A stretch of 64,000 nucleotides of DNA from Legionella beliardensis (GCF_900452395.1 NZ_UGNV01000001.1:2381501-2445500); one strand, 5' to 3'. Counted from the first letter of the stretch, positions 26,217 to 37,282 are shown. Made by a program: numbers and translations. Notes: generated by a model from the sequence alone, not told the origin.

Positions 26217-27839
26217 CTACTTGGGAGCGGACCCTACTTGAAGGTCTTGCACTTTCTCTCCCTTTATAGAAATACCTGTTGGAGCACTATTGTTTTGTCC
26301 TCTTAATAGAAAACTATGATTAATAATAGAAACAGGACTTGCTTGTGACCGTGCTCCCGTACCAAAACCATGCTTAATTTCATCCTGGCTTGTAGAGGAA
26401 TCCACTTCAACTTGATTTGCAGAGGAATCCCTCTCAGGTATATCTATCGGTGCAGAAACTTTAAGATTAATAACCACTGTTTCTTCTAGATCAGAATCTG
26501 CTTCACTCTCACTATGATTTCCTATCTCAGGAGCCATGTTATTATGGAGCGCTTGATCGTGAGCACCACGAGAAATAGAAGCTAGTATGTTTTGTGGCTG
26601 GCCATCCTTGCGAGAAGCTCTTGGAGGATCCTGAACTACTGGCACATGACCCACTTGTTTTTGATCATCATCATGTTTTTGCTCATCATCAGAAGAAATG
26701 GAAGCTTCTTTAGAACTTACAACTCTCTTAGAGGCAGTATTTAAAGGTTTTGTTTCTAATTTTTCTCTGGCACTCTTATTCCACCAATTTTTCAATGGGT
26801 CAAAAACAAACCGACTTATCGTAGTACCTACCGTAGTCAACGCAGCGCCTGCAACGGCAGCAGCGCCAACAGCAGCAGGTGCGACCGTCATACCCATTGC
26901 ACTAAACGCTTTACCAAAAATTGGCATCAAGTAATTGCCCACAGTAGACATTAATGGTGAAATGGCGTTTACAACCACATTTATCGCATGACTAATTACC
27001 GTTGGCATTTTACTTAAAATAACTGGACCCAGTGTTTTAACAGCCAGCGGCCAAAGGAATGCATAAGCAGTGACAGTCACAGCGATACTTAAGGTTGCTA
27101 ATACGCCGCCTAATAATTTACCACCAATACCCTTGCCTGCTATTTTTTCTCCTAATTTCCAAGCTGAACGAACACCCTTAATAGGTGAAGTCAATGCTTG
27201 ACCGGCAAAGTATACGCATTCAGAAACTATTTGCCCTAAGATAGCTAAACCATATAATGCACCATAGCCGACCTTAGCACCAGTACTTAAATTCTTGCCT
27301 TTGAGCTTGTCGCTTGCGTACCTCCTTCCCTTAGAGCATGAATCTGCAATTGCCCGAGGTAAGAATTCTGTTCCAAGCTTGACTATATTAAGAGCTGTTT
27401 TAAGCACAGCCATAGTTAAATTCCATGGCACTACAAGCGGCATCTTAGCGATATTGTACGCCATTCTTCCAGTCGTTTTATTATCTTGCCAACCAATGAA
27501 GTTTTTAGCTATGTTCGACCAAGATTGAGACACACCTGTAGGACACTGATTTGGTAAGCCTAAAAATGTTGTTACATGTGTAATTGGGCTATCGTAATAT
27601 TTTTCTTTAAATTGCTTTTGCTCTCCTTGAGCTTGTTCTTCATCAGTTAAATGGAAATGGGTATAAGCAGGTTTCATCTCCTGCCTTTCCTGAGCTATCA
27701 AAGGTAATAATTCATCTAATAAAAGGGGTCTACCATTAAACTGCACACTGATAGGATCAAATCCATCTGGTGGATAGACTTTAACAAATGATGCTAATAT
27801 AACTTCTTTCCAGGTTACCATAACCATAATATAATACAT
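26217..27839 (-). CDS. Large membrane protein of unknown function, candidate effector
   Basis: Up to 540 residues. The exact start is unclear because three in-frame ATGs occur in the first seven codons and none has a good ribosome binding site. The N-terminal 125 residues are soluble. Hydrophobic or amphipathic stretches lie at about 130-155, 190-215, 240-275 and 310-345. The C-terminal 180 residues are polar, serine/acid-rich and disordered-looking. A local motif DSDLEE in the tail and DPIS near the N-terminus are shared with the protein at 23771-25735, including a 15-base identity in the tail. No signal peptide and no recognised domain. Genomic setting suggests an effector; this is inference. 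Confidence 0.65.
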   Translation of the reverse strand: MYYIMVMVTWKEVILASFVKVYPPDGFDPISVQFNGRPLLLDELLPLIAQERQEMKPAYTHFHLTDEEQAQGEQKQFKEKYYDSPITHVTTFLGLPNQCPTGVSQSWSNIAKNFIGWQDNKTTGRMAYNIAKMPLVVPWNLTMAVLKTALNIVKLGTEFLPRAIADSCSKGRRYASDKLKGKNLSTGAKVGYGALYGLAILGQIVSECVYFAGQALTSPIKGVRSAWKLGEKIAGKGIGGKLLGGVLATLSIAVTVTAYAFLWPLAVKTLGPVILSKMPTVISHAINVVVNAISPLMSTVGNYLMPIFGKAFSAMGMTVAPAAVGAAAVAGAALTTVGTTISRFVFDPLKNWWNKSAREKLETKPLNTASKRVVSSKEASISSDDEQKHDDDQKQVGHVPVVQDPPRASRKDGQPQNILASISRGAHDQALHNNMAPEIGNHSESEADSDLEETVVINLKVSAPIDIPERDSSANQVEVDSSTSQDEIKHGFGTGARSQASPVSIINHSFLLRGQNNSAPTGISIKGEKVQDLQVGSAPK

Positions 27840-27949
27840 CCAAACTAGATTAGCTTAGGGATAGATTAAGAGGCCCATTTATATTGCTTTCCAATTAGCC
27901 TTTTTCTATTCCTAAAAACATAGGTTAATTATATTACAAAATTATTAAA

Positions 27950-27974
27950 TTAATATTAAGAAGATTAATATTAA
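27950..27974 (-). promoter_or_regulatory. Tandem TTAATATTAA motifs upstream of candidate effector
   Basis: Two perfect TTAATATTAA palindromes at 27950-27959 and 27965-27974, 15 bp apart, lie 110-135 bp before the start of the 540-residue protein. A similar pair stands before the glycine-zipper gene at 9296. They may be sites for a shared response regulator, or merely AT-rich chance matches. Confidence 0.3.
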
Positions 27975-28043
27975 TTCAAATATCAATAAATTTAAGCTAT
28001 TTGTTACTGAAAAATCCCTAAATCATGGCTTAGAAAAAATCAA

Positions 28044-29066
28044 TTAAGGAACATTTTTATAGTTCAATGATTTTAGACTATAAATGAGCTTAGGAATTAA
28101 ACTTGGCCCCTGATAAATCAATCCCGTATAAACTTGTAATAAATCAGCGCCAGCTTCTAGCTTTAGCTTGGCAGAATGAACATCTTTAATACCACCAACG
28201 CCAATGAGGGTAATATCTGAGCCTACGATGCTTTTTAAGACTTTCAGGCAAGCAGTTGAGCGTTCTAGCAGCGGCTCACCGCTTAAGCCGCCTTGCTCTT
28301 TACTGTGTGGTATGCCTTCGACGCTTACGCGTGAGCACGTGGTGTTGGTGGCGATAATACCAGCAATGTTATGTTTTATAGCAGCCTCAGCCATTTGCTT
28401 TAATACCTCGTCCTGTTCATCAGGCGATATCTTAAGGACTAAGGGCACTTGGCGTTGATAGGTATCGGTAAGTTTTTGTTGCGTTTCTGTTAATTTTTTT
28501 AATAAATTATCTAAATAATCCTGTTGCTGTAATTGCCTTAGATCAGGGGTATTGGGCGAGGAAATATTAATCGTGATATATGAGGCATAGCGGTAAGTTT
28601 TTTGTAAGCAATAAACATAATCATTGACGGCCTCATTCAGTGAGGTATCTTTGTTTTTACCAATATTAATGCCTAATATACCTTGGTATTGGCTTTGCCG
28701 AATATTAGCAATTAACGCCTCTACCCCTTTATTATTAAAACCCATACGATTAATAATAGTTTGTTTAGCAGGCAATCTAAACAGGCGCGGCTTAGGGTTG
28801 CCAGCCTGGGGCCTAGGTGTCACAGTACCTACCTCAATAAATGAAAATCCTAATTTGTTTAACGCATCTAAATGTTCGCCATTTTTGTCTAATCCCGCTG
28901 CCAAACCAATAGGGTGTTTAAATTGCAAACCCATGGCAGAAATAGGGCTTGAATAGTGCACCTTTTTAAACAAAAAATTAGGTAAATAGTGTAGCGCTTT
29001 TAAAGTAAATTCATGTGCTTTTTCTGCCTCTAATTTAAAAAGTAATGGCCGAATAAGAGAATACAT
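28044..29066 (-). CDS. pyrD: Dihydroorotate dehydrogenase (quinone), class 2
   Basis: A 340-residue FMN enzyme of pyrimidine synthesis that oxidises dihydroorotate to orotate with quinone at the inner membrane. The N-terminal amphipathic extension of class 2 enzymes is present (residues about 1-45). So are FMN-binding segments [16 protein letters not shown] and [20 protein letters not shown]. The catalytic serine is in [16 protein letters not shown], and GVGGI lies near the end. Length matches the family (336-345). It is a single gene between unrelated neighbours. Confidence 0.95.
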   Translation of the reverse strand: MYSLIRPLLFKLEAEKAHEFTLKALHYLPNFLFKKVHYSSPISAMGLQFKHPIGLAAGLDKNGEHLDALNKLGFSFIEVGTVTPRPQAGNPKPRLFRLPAKQTIINRMGFNNKGVEALIANIRQSQYQGILGINIGKNKDTSLNEAVNDYVYCLQKTYRYASYITINISSPNTPDLRQLQQQDYLDNLLKKLTETQQKLTDTYQRQVPLVLKISPDEQDEVLKQMAEAAIKHNIAGIIATNTTCSRVSVEGIPHSKEQGGLSGEPLLERSTACLKVLKSIVGSDITLIGVGGIKDVHSAKLKLEAGADLLQVYTGLIYQGPSLIPKLIYSLKSLNYKNVP

Positions 29067-29130
29067 AAAAAGCCCGTTAGTAAAATAATGCCCAATTTAA
29101 CTTAAATGAATAAAAAATCAATCAAAATTT

Positions 29131-29814
29131 CTAAAGCGTGCATTGCTGTGCCCAAACACGCAACATCGCATTGCCTTTAGGCTGTAAATTGTAAATAACG
29201 CTTTTGACTTCAATACCATAATTATCTTGCTGTAACTGCAGTAAGACTGGGCCTAAAAAGGCTGATGGTTGGCCGTCGCGATTAATGAGCGGAAAAATTC
29301 GCACTTCTTTAGCAACTCTTGCTAATTCCTTAATAGCTTTTACTTGAAAATCAACGTCTTGATTTTCTAAATCGGCAAATAAATAATGAGAGCTTAAGGC
29401 TAAATCAAAATAAAAATCGGCAAAAGGTAAGTTAATTTCTTGCAATGGTAAGTAGCGTTTTTCTTGTTTACCGAGCAAATAATCATCAAAAAAACGTTTC
29501 ATCCCTAAGCGTCTTTTTTGAATAAGTCCATCTAAATTTCCATAGACGCTAAAATTAAAATGATCTTGTTCTTTAGTGAGATCGTCGACCATATTAGCAA
29601 AAATGAGTGTGGTTTTTGACATCAATGTTGCTTTATCGAGAGCAAAGAATGGGTCACAACTAATGCATTGTTTTTGGTCGTATGTTAACTTAGCATTAAC
29701 AGCACTGGGACCACTGCCGTATTCGAGCAATCTGCCCGTAAAATTATCATCAGACAAGTCAAACATTTCTTTATATTCATCAACATGATGGCCCCACAAA
29801 ACTAAATTACTCAT
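29131..29814 (-). CDS. Class I SAM-dependent methyltransferase, substrate unknown
   Basis: A 227-residue protein. The SAM-binding motif I is LLEYGSGPSAVNAKL at about residue 29, with the acidic residue after strand 2 in CISCDPFFAL. The later DLALSSHYLFAD segment corresponds to motif IV/post-motif. Conserved C-terminal region VRIFPLINRDGQPSAFLGP is reminiscent of a group of proteobacterial methyltransferases of unknown substrate. No signal peptide. The gene lies 64 bp upstream of pyrD on the same strand, so cotranscription is possible. Confidence 0.75.
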   Translation of the reverse strand: MSNLVLWGHHVDEYKEMFDLSDDNFTGRLLEYGSGPSAVNAKLTYDQKQCISCDPFFALDKATLMSKTTLIFANMVDDLTKEQDHFNFSVYGNLDGLIQKRRLGMKRFFDDYLLGKQEKRYLPLQEINLPFADFYFDLALSSHYLFADLENQDVDFQVKAIKELARVAKEVRIFPLINRDGQPSAFLGPVLLQLQQDNYGIEVKSVIYNLQPKGNAMLRVWAQQCTL

Positions 29815-29984
29815 GCATCAATCTCCACCACCTTACCACTTAATCATTACGTAAGTTTAAGTCTTGAAAAGAAATTTGCTAGTTTATCAACTAAACTAGC
29901 TAGACAAAAATGATTTCTCTTCTATGCAACTTGAATTTGATTGAGTATAGTCTAGCCTATTTGCTAATGTCACAGGAAGATACC

Positions 29985-31145
29985 ATGCACATCGGTTTAA
30001 ATTTTCAACTGGGTGAAACGCTTGATCTTTTAAGAGACAGTGTTTCGCAATTTGCCCAACAAGAGATTGCTCCAATAGCTGCTAAAATTGATGCAGATAA
30101 TACATTTCCCAATCACCTATGGAGAAAATTAGGTGCAATGGGACTCTTAGGTGTTACGGTTAGTGAAGAGTTTGGCGGTGCTAATATGGGGTATTTAGCA
30201 CACGTTATTACCATGGAAGAAATTTCACGAGCCTCTGCTTCAGTGGGTTTAAGTTATGGTGCCCATTCTAATTTATGTGTTAACCAAATTTATCTTAATG
30301 GCAATAGCGAGCAAAAACGCCGATATTTGCCTAAACTTATAAGTGGTGAATACATAGGCGCTTTAGCTATGAGTGAATCCAACTCAGGCTCTGATGTTGT
30401 TAGTATGCAATTACACGCCCAAGCGACTGACAATAAATTTATCCTAAATGGTACTAAAATGTGGATTACGAATGGTCCGGATGCTGATGTTTTAGTGGTT
30501 TATGCTAAAACTAATAAGCAAGCGGCCAGTAAAGGCATTACCGCCTTTATTATTGAAAAAGGATTCAAAGGCTTTAGTACCGCGCAAAAATTAGATAAAT
30601 TAGGAATGCGGGGCTCTAATACCTGCGAGCTGGTCTTTGAAGACTGTGAAGTGCCGGCGGACAATGTGTTAGGCCAAATAAACCAAGGCACGAAAGTCTT
30701 AATGAGTGGCTTAGATTATGAACGTACAGTCCTTGCTGCAGGACCCGTAGGCATTATGCAGGCTTGCTTGGATGTGGTCCTGCCTTATGTTCATGAGCGC
30801 AAGCAATTTAATCAGCCTATTGGCGAGTTTCAATTTATTCAAGGCAAACTTGCTGATATGTACACTGAATTAAATGCGGCACGCGCTTATTTATATGCAG
30901 TCGCCAGCGCTTGCGACGCAGGTTTGGTAAATCGGAAAGATGCTGCTAGTGTTATTTTATATACAGCTGAAAAAGCAACCCAGATGGCATTACAAGCTAT
31001 TCAGATATTAGGTGGAAATGGCTATATTAATGAATACCCCACTGGGCGTTTATTACGTGATGCCAAACTTTACGAAATTGGCGCCGGCACGTCAGAAATT
31101 AGGCGCATGTTAATTGGGCGTGAACTTTTTAACGAAACAGTATAA
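29985..31145 (+). CDS. liuA: Isovaleryl-CoA dehydrogenase
   Basis: A 386-residue FAD acyl-CoA dehydrogenase converting isovaleryl-CoA to 3-methylcrotonyl-CoA in leucine breakdown. I start at 29985 ([11 protein letters not shown]) because AGGAAGA precedes it closely; an upstream in-frame ATG at 29910 lacks support. The base in isovaleryl-CoA dehydrogenases lies in an SGLDxER motif, found here as [12 protein letters not shown] (E246), which separates it from other acyl-CoA dehydrogenases. Flavin-binding segments [14 protein letters not shown] and [23 protein letters not shown] are clear. First gene of the leucine cluster; the thiolase starts 11 bp downstream. Confidence 0.93.
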   Translation: MHIGLNFQLGETLDLLRDSVSQFAQQEIAPIAAKIDADNTFPNHLWRKLGAMGLLGVTVSEEFGGANMGYLAHVITMEEISRASASVGLSYGAHSNLCVNQIYLNGNSEQKRRYLPKLISGEYIGALAMSESNSGSDVVSMQLHAQATDNKFILNGTKMWITNGPDADVLVVYAKTNKQAASKGITAFIIEKGFKGFSTAQKLDKLGMRGSNTCELVFEDCEVPADNVLGQINQGTKVLMSGLDYERTVLAAGPVGIMQACLDVVLPYVHERKQFNQPIGEFQFIQGKLADMYTELNAARAYLYAVASACDAGLVNRKDAASVILYTAEKATQMALQAIQILGGNGYINEYPTGRLLRDAKLYEIGAGTSEIRRMLIGRELFNETV

Positions 31146-31156
31146 GGAATAGAATA

Positions 31157-32344
31157 ATGGAACAGAACGATGTCGTTATAGTAGCGGCAAAAAGAACGCC
31201 GATGGGCAGTATGTTAGGTTCATTAACAAGTCTTTCAGCACCTGAGCTAGGCGCTGTCGCTCATCGCGCTGTTCTTGATTATGCTCATTTATCACCTACT
31301 GATCTTGATGAGGTTATTTCAGGTTGTGTTTTGCAAGCTGGCATTGGGCAGGCACCAGCAAGGCAAGCTGCTATTAAGGCGGGAATTCCTGAAGCAGTTG
31401 GGGCAACAACCATTAATAAAATGTGTGGCTCAGGCATGAAAGCTGTCATGTTAGCACATGATTTAATTAAAAGTGGCTCAGCAAATGTCATTCTTGCAGG
31501 TGGCATGGAAAGCATGAGCAATGCCCCTTATCTTTTAAGTAAAGCTCGGGCTGGCTATCGCTTAGGCCATGGCGAAATAAAAGATCATATGTTTCTTGAT
31601 GGCCTGGAAGATGCCTATGATAAAGGGAAATTAATGGGGTATTTTGCTGAAGCAACGGCCAAACACTATCAATTTAGTCGCGAACAACAAGATGAGTACG
31701 CTATTCGCTCCTTAACCAGAGCCATACAAGCTAACGAAAATAATAACTTTAGTGAAGAAATTGCGCCCATTACCATTAAAGATAAAAAAGGTGAAACAAT
31801 TATAAGCAAGGATGAAAGCCCAGATCCTAATAAACTTGCAAAAATTACGCAATTAAAGCCTGCCTTTCAAGCAAATGGTACGGTCACTGCAGCCAACTCA
31901 AGCTCTATTTCAGATGGCGCTGCAAGCTTAATTGTGATGTCTCTCGCATCTGCTAAAAAATTAGGAATAAAACCACTTGCTCGGATCGTAGCTCATAGTA
32001 GTCATGCGCAAGCGCCACAATGGTTTACTACGGCACCTGTTGAAGCCATGCGTAAAGTCATGAATAAGGCTGGCTGGAAGCAAAATGACGTTGATTTATA
32101 TGAAATCAATGAAGCCTTTGCCGTCGTTGCAATGGCCGCCATGCAAGAATTAGAACTTAGTGCTGAAGTTGTTAATATCCACGGGGGCGCTTGTGCATTA
32201 GGCCACCCAATTGGTGCGTCTGGCGCACGTATCTTAGTCACCTTAATTCACGCCTTACAACAACAGCAAAAAAAACGTGGCGTTGCGGCATTGTGTATCG
32301 GTGGTGGCGAAGCAACAGCCATGGCAATAGAGTTAATTGATTAA
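31157..32344 (+). CDS. Acetyl-CoA C-acetyltransferase (thiolase)
   Basis: A 395-residue thiolase II. The acyl-accepting cysteine is C90 in NKMCGSGMKA; the catalytic histidine is in CALGHPIGASGARI and the second cysteine in ALCIGGGEATAM. It splits acetoacetyl-CoA into two acetyl-CoA, or runs in reverse. Its place right after isovaleryl-CoA dehydrogenase suggests it finishes leucine degradation together with the acetoacetyl-CoA synthetase at 42768. Length is normal (390-395). Confidence 0.93.
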   Translation: MEQNDVVIVAAKRTPMGSMLGSLTSLSAPELGAVAHRAVLDYAHLSPTDLDEVISGCVLQAGIGQAPARQAAIKAGIPEAVGATTINKMCGSGMKAVMLAHDLIKSGSANVILAGGMESMSNAPYLLSKARAGYRLGHGEIKDHMFLDGLEDAYDKGKLMGYFAEATAKHYQFSREQQDEYAIRSLTRAIQANENNNFSEEIAPITIKDKKGETIISKDESPDPNKLAKITQLKPAFQANGTVTAANSSSISDGAASLIVMSLASAKKLGIKPLARIVAHSSHAQAPQWFTTAPVEAMRKVMNKAGWKQNDVDLYEINEAFAVVAMAAMQELELSAEVVNIHGGACALGHPIGASGARILVTLIHALQQQQKKRGVAALCIGGGEATAMAIELID

Positions 32345-32356
32345 AGATTATTCCAT

Positions 32357-32430
32357 GAGTGCGTCAATTACAACGTGTTACAAAGGTTGAGTTTAAAACG
32401 CGACTGTAACATGTTGCGAGAGACGCACTA
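32357..32430. repeat. Imperfect inverted repeat in the liu cluster
   Basis: GAGTGCGTC and GACGCACTA form the outer arms, and CAACGTGTTACA and TGTAACATGTTG the inner arms, with mismatches. The whole could fold as a 74-nt hairpin between the thiolase and the small membrane protein gene. It may be a terminator, an attenuator or a worn mobile element. Confidence 0.55.
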
Positions 32431-32473
32431 GTTAGGCGTTTAAGCGTAAAAATAATAATAACTTGAGTCTTAC

Positions 32474-32788
32474 ATGCTGAAACAAAGTTTAATTTATCTA
32501 CTGCTAAGTATTTTAGCTATTTTCTTTACGCGCTATATCCATACCTTTATTGTTTATACTGACATGCTCTATACCTATTTGTATGTCAAATTGTCACTGC
32601 TCTTTACCCCGACGCCAATAAGTATCATTATTAGTAAAGTTATCGTCTTAACTTTAATCCCGGTTTTAATTGTGGCTATTGGGGCACTGATTTATAAATT
32701 AATAAAAGGTAAAAAAATGCCTCATTTTATCGAGCTAACCTGGTTACTGTGGTTAGTCCTTGTCCTTAGTAGTATTTTTATTCATTGA
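32474..32788 (+). CDS. Small integral membrane protein of unknown function
   Basis: A 104-residue, very hydrophobic protein with three predicted membrane helices (about 5-23, 50-82 and 86-103) separated by a short basic loop ([10 protein letters not shown]). It ends 8 bp before the start I choose for the carboxylase beta subunit, so it looks translationally linked to it. No family recognised. Its place inside a catabolic cluster hints at a role related to acyl-CoA or substrate handling at the membrane, but nothing in the sequence shows this. Confidence 0.7.
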   Translation: MLKQSLIYLLLSILAIFFTRYIHTFIVYTDMLYTYLYVKLSLLFTPTPISIIISKVIVLTLIPVLIVAIGALIYKLIKGKKMPHFIELTWLLWLVLVLSSIFIH

Positions 32789-32796
32789 GAACTCTT

Positions 32797-34404
32797 ATGC
32801 CAAAGCTTATCAGTCAACTAAATCCAGCTAGCAATGAATTTAAACAAAATGCGGCGGTTATGAGTGATTTAGTCACTAACTTACAATCAACGATAAAAGA
32901 AATCGCCCAAGGTGGTGATGAAAAAGCCAGAAAACGCCATTTAAAACACGGGAAGCTGCTACCACGAGAGCGCCTACAACGTTTATTAGATCCAGGAAGC
33001 CCGTTTCTAGAATTATCGCAGCTAGCAGCTTATCAAGTTTATGAAGACACTATTCCAGCAGCCGGACTCATTACAGGTATTGGTCGGGTTATGGGTACGG
33101 AATGTATGATAGTCATTAATGATGCCACGGTTAAAGGCGGTACTTATTATCCTTTAACCGTAAAAAAACACCTGCGTGCGCAAGAAATTGCAAGAGCCAA
33201 TCATCTACCTTGTATCTATTTAGTTGATTCAGGAGGCGCCTTCCTACCTATGCAAGATGAGGTATTCCCAGATCGCGAGCATTTTGGCCGTATATTTTTT
33301 AATCAAGCTAATTTATCAGCGCGTAATATCCCACAAATTGCTGTTGTTATGGGTTCATGTACGGCTGGTGGCGCCTATGTTCCAGCCATGGCTGACGAAT
33401 CAATTATGGTACGCAATCAAGCCACCATTTTTTTAGGGGGCCCTCCTTTAGTTAAGGCCGCCACAGGCGAAATTATCAGTGCTGAAGAATTAGGTGGCGC
33501 TGATGTTCATTGTCGTCAATCAGGTGTGGCTGATCATTACGCCCAAGATGAGGCGCATGCACTGCACCTAGCGCGTACAGCAATTAAACATTTAAATCGT
33601 AAAAAACAAGAACAGTTAGTTCGTATTAATAGCCGCGAGCCCCTTTATGATCCTAAAGAATTAAATGGGATTATCCCAGCTGATTTACACAAGCCCTTCG
33701 ATATTCGTGAAGTGATTGCTCGCCTTGTAGATGGCTCTGAGTTTGATGAATTTAAAGCCTTATTTGGCAGTACCTTAGTTTGTGGTTTTGCCCATTTATA
33801 TGGCTATCCAATTGGTATTATTGCCAATAATGGCATCCTTTTTGGCGAAAGTGCTGTAAAAGGCGCCCATTTCATTGAATTATGTGTTCAACGTCAAATT
33901 CCACTTCTTTTTTTACAAAATATCACTGGGTTTATGGTGGGTAGCAAGTATGAAGCCTCAGGCATTGCCAAACATGGTGCTAAGATGGTTACGGCGGTTG
34001 CTAATGCCAATATACCTAAGTTCACTGTTATTATTGGAGGTAGTTATGGTGCTGGGAATTATGCAATGTGCGGCCGTGCTTATGACCCTCGTTTCTTATG
34101 GTCTTGGCCTAATGCGCGCATTTCAGTGATGGGTGGCGAACAAGCGGCTAATGTTTTAGCGCAAATTAACCGAGATAAACATATAAAAGCGGGTACCACC
34201 TGGTCTCAGCAAGACGAGGAAGTTTTTAAAGAAAAATTACGTAGTCAATATGAAAAACAAGGAAACCCCTATCACGCCAGTGCGCGTCTATGGGATGACG
34301 GGGTCATCGCGCCAGAAGATACCCGTAAAATTTTGGGTTTAAGCTTGTCAGCAGCATTAAATGCACCAATTGAAACAACACGCTTCGGCGTTTTTCGAAT
34401 GTAG
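32797..34404 (+). CDS. liuB: 3-Methylcrotonyl-CoA carboxylase beta subunit
   Basis: About 535 residues, the carboxyltransferase subunit that moves CO2 from biotin to 3-methylcrotonyl-CoA. I use the ATG at 32797 (MPKLISQL) rather than the TTG at 32785. Characteristic features include [55 protein letters not shown] and [22 protein letters not shown]. These match methylcrotonyl-CoA rather than propionyl-CoA carboxylases. The biotin carboxylase partner is encoded at 35315. Confidence 0.94.
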   Translation: MPKLISQLNPASNEFKQNAAVMSDLVTNLQSTIKEIAQGGDEKARKRHLKHGKLLPRERLQRLLDPGSPFLELSQLAAYQVYEDTIPAAGLITGIGRVMGTECMIVINDATVKGGTYYPLTVKKHLRAQEIARANHLPCIYLVDSGGAFLPMQDEVFPDREHFGRIFFNQANLSARNIPQIAVVMGSCTAGGAYVPAMADESIMVRNQATIFLGGPPLVKAATGEIISAEELGGADVHCRQSGVADHYAQDEAHALHLARTAIKHLNRKKQEQLVRINSREPLYDPKELNGIIPADLHKPFDIREVIARLVDGSEFDEFKALFGSTLVCGFAHLYGYPIGIIANNGILFGESAVKGAHFIELCVQRQIPLLFLQNITGFMVGSKYEASGIAKHGAKMVTAVANANIPKFTVIIGGSYGAGNYAMCGRAYDPRFLWSWPNARISVMGGEQAANVLAQINRDKHIKAGTTWSQQDEEVFKEKLRSQYEKQGNPYHASARLWDDGVIAPEDTRKILGLSLSAALNAPIETTRFGVFRM

Positions 34405-34413
34405 GGAACTAAC

Positions 34414-35190
34414 ATGAATGAACTATTAACACAATTGCAGGACCATGTTTTTATCATTACCTTAAATCGCGTGAATAAACATAATGCCTTTGATGATAAG
34501 CTTATAAAGGCATTGCAAGAACAGCTCAATAAAGCGATTGCAGACAATCAAGTTAGAGTTATTCTGTTAAAAGCAAATGGACCTCATTTTTCTGCAGGCG
34601 CTGACCTTAGTTGGATGCAGCGTATGGCACAATTTAATGAAGAAGAAAATTTAGTTGACGCACTCGTATTAGCCCGCCTTATGAAAACGCTCTATGAATG
34701 CCCTAAACCAACCATTGCTGCTGTACAAGGTGGTGCTTTTGGGGGTGGTGCAGGTTTGGTTGCAGCTTGTGATATTGCGATTGCCTCGACAGAAGCAAAA
34801 TTTTGTTTTTCTGAAGTAAAACTTGGCCTTATTCCGGCTGTAATTAGTCCATATGTGGTGAAAGCCATTGGTGAACGTGCGGCAAAATGGCTATTTATGA
34901 GTGCACAGCCTTTTGATGCTGAACAAGCCAAACAACTTAATTTAATTCAATATTGCGTACAAGATTGTACTTTGGCGAACTTTGCACTTACCTATGCAAG
35001 ACAAATTGCGAACCTTGCGCCTAAGGCTGTGGCTGATTGTAAAGCCTTAATCCATCGCGTATGCAATAGACCCGTTACTGATGAATTAATTCAAGAAACC
35101 GCTGTATTAATTGCCCAAAAACGTGTCTCTAAAGAAGGCCAAAAAGGGTTACAAGCTTTTCTTAAAAAAGAACAACCCCAATGGAATTAA
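34414..35190 (+). CDS. liuC: Methylglutaconyl-CoA hydratase (enoyl-CoA hydratase family)
   Basis: A 258-residue crotonase-family enzyme. The oxyanion hole segments HFSAGADLSWMQRM and VQGGAFGGGAGLVAACDIAIAS are intact, and EVKLGLIPAVISPYVV follows. Between the two methylcrotonyl-CoA carboxylase genes it is almost certainly the hydratase that turns 3-methylglutaconyl-CoA into HMG-CoA. It begins 9 bp after liuB. Specificity comes from context; the fold alone would allow other enoyl-CoA substrates. Confidence 0.9.
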   Translation: MNELLTQLQDHVFIITLNRVNKHNAFDDKLIKALQEQLNKAIADNQVRVILLKANGPHFSAGADLSWMQRMAQFNEEENLVDALVLARLMKTLYECPKPTIAAVQGGAFGGGAGLVAACDIAIASTEAKFCFSEVKLGLIPAVISPYVVKAIGERAAKWLFMSAQPFDAEQAKQLNLIQYCVQDCTLANFALTYARQIANLAPKAVADCKALIHRVCNRPVTDELIQETAVLIAQKRVSKEGQKGLQAFLKKEQPQWN

Positions 35191-35314
35191 AAGTTATTAT
35201 CTGAGATGCTGATGGTGAGTAATTTTTATTTAATTTAAGGTGGGTATGTTGACAATTAGCATCACGATAACAAATGCTAACAGGCCCTAAAAAGAAAAAT
35301 ACTTAGGATTTTTC

Positions 35315-37273
35315 ATGTTTAAAAAAATTCTGATCGCTAATCGAGGTGAGATCGCTTGCCGCATTATTAAAACAGCGAAGCACATGGGAATAAAAACAGT
35401 TGCTGTTTATTCAACAATTGATAGAAATAGTCTCCATGTAGAGCAAGCTGATGAGGCCTATTGTATTGGGGACGCTAAAGCTGCCGCGAGTTATTTAAAT
35501 ATAGAGGCTATCATTGCAGCAAGCTTAGCAAGTGGCGCACAAGCCATTCACCCTGGCTATGGTTTTTTATCTGAAAATGCAGAATTTGCCAAAGCCTGTG
35601 CTAGAGCTAATATTGTATTTATTGGGCCTTCTATTGAAGCACTTAATGCAATGGGCTCAAAGCAATTGGCTAAACAATTACTTGAAAAAACTAACGTCCC
35701 GCTTACTCCAGGCTACCATGGCCATGAACAAGGTGATGATCTTTTATTACAAGAAGCGAAAAAGATAGGCTTTCCAGTGCTGCTTAAGGCCGCAAATGGC
35801 GGGGGTGGCAAAGGCATGCGTGCAGTTTATCAAGAATCAGAATTTTCGCACGCGTTAGCAGGTGCAAGACGCGAATCGCTAGCAAGCTTTGCGGATGATA
35901 CCATCATCATTGAAAAATTAATTGTTAATCCCCGCCATATTGAAATTCAAATCATGGCAGATCATTACGGTGAAGTAGTCCATTTATATGAAAGAGACTG
36001 CTCAATTCAACGTCGCCATCAAAAAATTATTGAAGAAGCGCCTGCGTCGCATTTAAGTGACGAGTTACGTCAACAATTAGCGCAAGCTGCATGTCAGGTC
36101 GCACAATCTATTCAATATCGTGGTGCTGGTACAGTTGAATTTTTAGTCGATACGCATGAACAATTTTATTTTATGGAAATGAATACCCGCCTACAAGTTG
36201 AGCATCCGGTTACAGAAATGATAACCGGCCTTGACTTAGTGGCTTGGCAACTAAAAATTGCTGCCAACGAACCCCTACCTTGTAAGCAAGACGCTATTCA
36301 TGCAACAGGTCATGCCATAGAATGCCGTGTTTATGCTGAAGATCCTGAGCAAGGATTCATACCATCCATTGGGCAATTAAATTTTCTAAAAGAGCCAACA
36401 GGCCAAGGTATTCGGATTGACACGGGTGTTACTTGTCACTCGGCTATTAGCCAATTTTATGACCCTATGATTGCTAAATTAATTACTTGGGGCGAAAATC
36501 GCAGTCAAGCACTGGCGCGCATGCAAGAAGCTTTAGAGCATTTTGCAATTGGTGGGGTTAAATCAAATATTCCTTTTCTTCAAGCGATTTGTCAACATCC
36601 GGCCTTTATTGACGCAAACATCACCACCCACTTTCTCACTGAAGAAACGATAGCCCTTCCCACGCCCGATAAAGAATTAGGCCTACTTATAGCTGCCTGT
36701 TATGATTATTACCATTTAATTAAGCAAGATGAGGATGCTTTATTGCAGCAAAGCTTTGCTTGGCAGATGCATTTAACCAGTAGCTGGCGGTGGCATTATT
36801 TACTTGAAGGCCAACAAATAGAAGTTATTATCTCACCAATTAATAAAGAACAATTTTTACTGCAAATAGATGAGAAACAGGTCAAGCTGCGATTTAAATT
36901 GGTTCAAGGGCAATTTTTTATTGAATATGATGGAAAAGTACAATCAGCTTGGGTTGAAAATCAGCTAGATAACATCATTATCTATCTTAAAGAAGGGCCA
37001 ATAAGCATTGAGCGGTTTAGCTGGGAGCAGACTAATAATCAAAATCAGCAAATAGGCCATTTAACGGCACCCATGCCTGCAACCGTGGTTGCCATTTTAA
37101 AAAAACCAGGTGATATAATTAAAAAAGGTGACCAATTACTTGTACTTGAAGCCATGAAAATGGAACATACGATTCATGCTCCAAAAGATGGTATAATTGC
37201 TGAGTTTTTTTATGAAATCGGCTCGCAAGTGAGTGAAGGAGCAGAATTACTCACCATTACAGATTGTACTTAG
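35315..37273 (+). CDS. liuD: 3-Methylcrotonyl-CoA carboxylase alpha subunit (biotin-containing)
   Basis: A 652-residue protein with an N-terminal biotin carboxylase (residues about 1-445; ATP-grasp motifs [15 protein letters not shown] and [20 protein letters not shown]). A linker follows, then a C-terminal biotinyl domain with the attachment lysine K615 in EAMKMEHT. It carboxylates biotin with bicarbonate and ATP and passes CO2 to LiuB. A gap of 124 bp separates it from liuC, with a TTGACA at 35249 that could be part of an internal promoter. HMG-CoA lyase begins 9 bp downstream. Confidence 0.95.
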   Translation: MFKKILIANRGEIACRIIKTAKHMGIKTVAVYSTIDRNSLHVEQADEAYCIGDAKAAASYLNIEAIIAASLASGAQAIHPGYGFLSENAEFAKACARANIVFIGPSIEALNAMGSKQLAKQLLEKTNVPLTPGYHGHEQGDDLLLQEAKKIGFPVLLKAANGGGGKGMRAVYQESEFSHALAGARRESLASFADDTIIIEKLIVNPRHIEIQIMADHYGEVVHLYERDCSIQRRHQKIIEEAPASHLSDELRQQLAQAACQVAQSIQYRGAGTVEFLVDTHEQFYFMEMNTRLQVEHPVTEMITGLDLVAWQLKIAANEPLPCKQDAIHATGHAIECRVYAEDPEQGFIPSIGQLNFLKEPTGQGIRIDTGVTCHSAISQFYDPMIAKLITWGENRSQALARMQEALEHFAIGGVKSNIPFLQAICQHPAFIDANITTHFLTEETIALPTPDKELGLLIAACYDYYHLIKQDEDALLQQSFAWQMHLTSSWRWHYLLEGQQIEVIISPINKEQFLLQIDEKQVKLRFKLVQGQFFIEYDGKVQSAWVENQLDNIIIYLKEGPISIERFSWEQTNNQNQQIGHLTAPMPATVVAILKKPGDIIKKGDQLLVLEAMKMEHTIHAPKDGIIAEFFYEIGSQVSEGAELLTITDCT

Positions 37274-37282
37274 GAACTGTCC

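Noticed and set aside
28624-28956. 110-residue open frame opposite pyrD
   Set aside because: Fully inside a well-conserved gene, with no independent support.
29910-29984. Upstream start of isovaleryl-CoA dehydrogenase
   Set aside because: The extension does not resemble the family and AGGAAGA points to the ATG at 29985.
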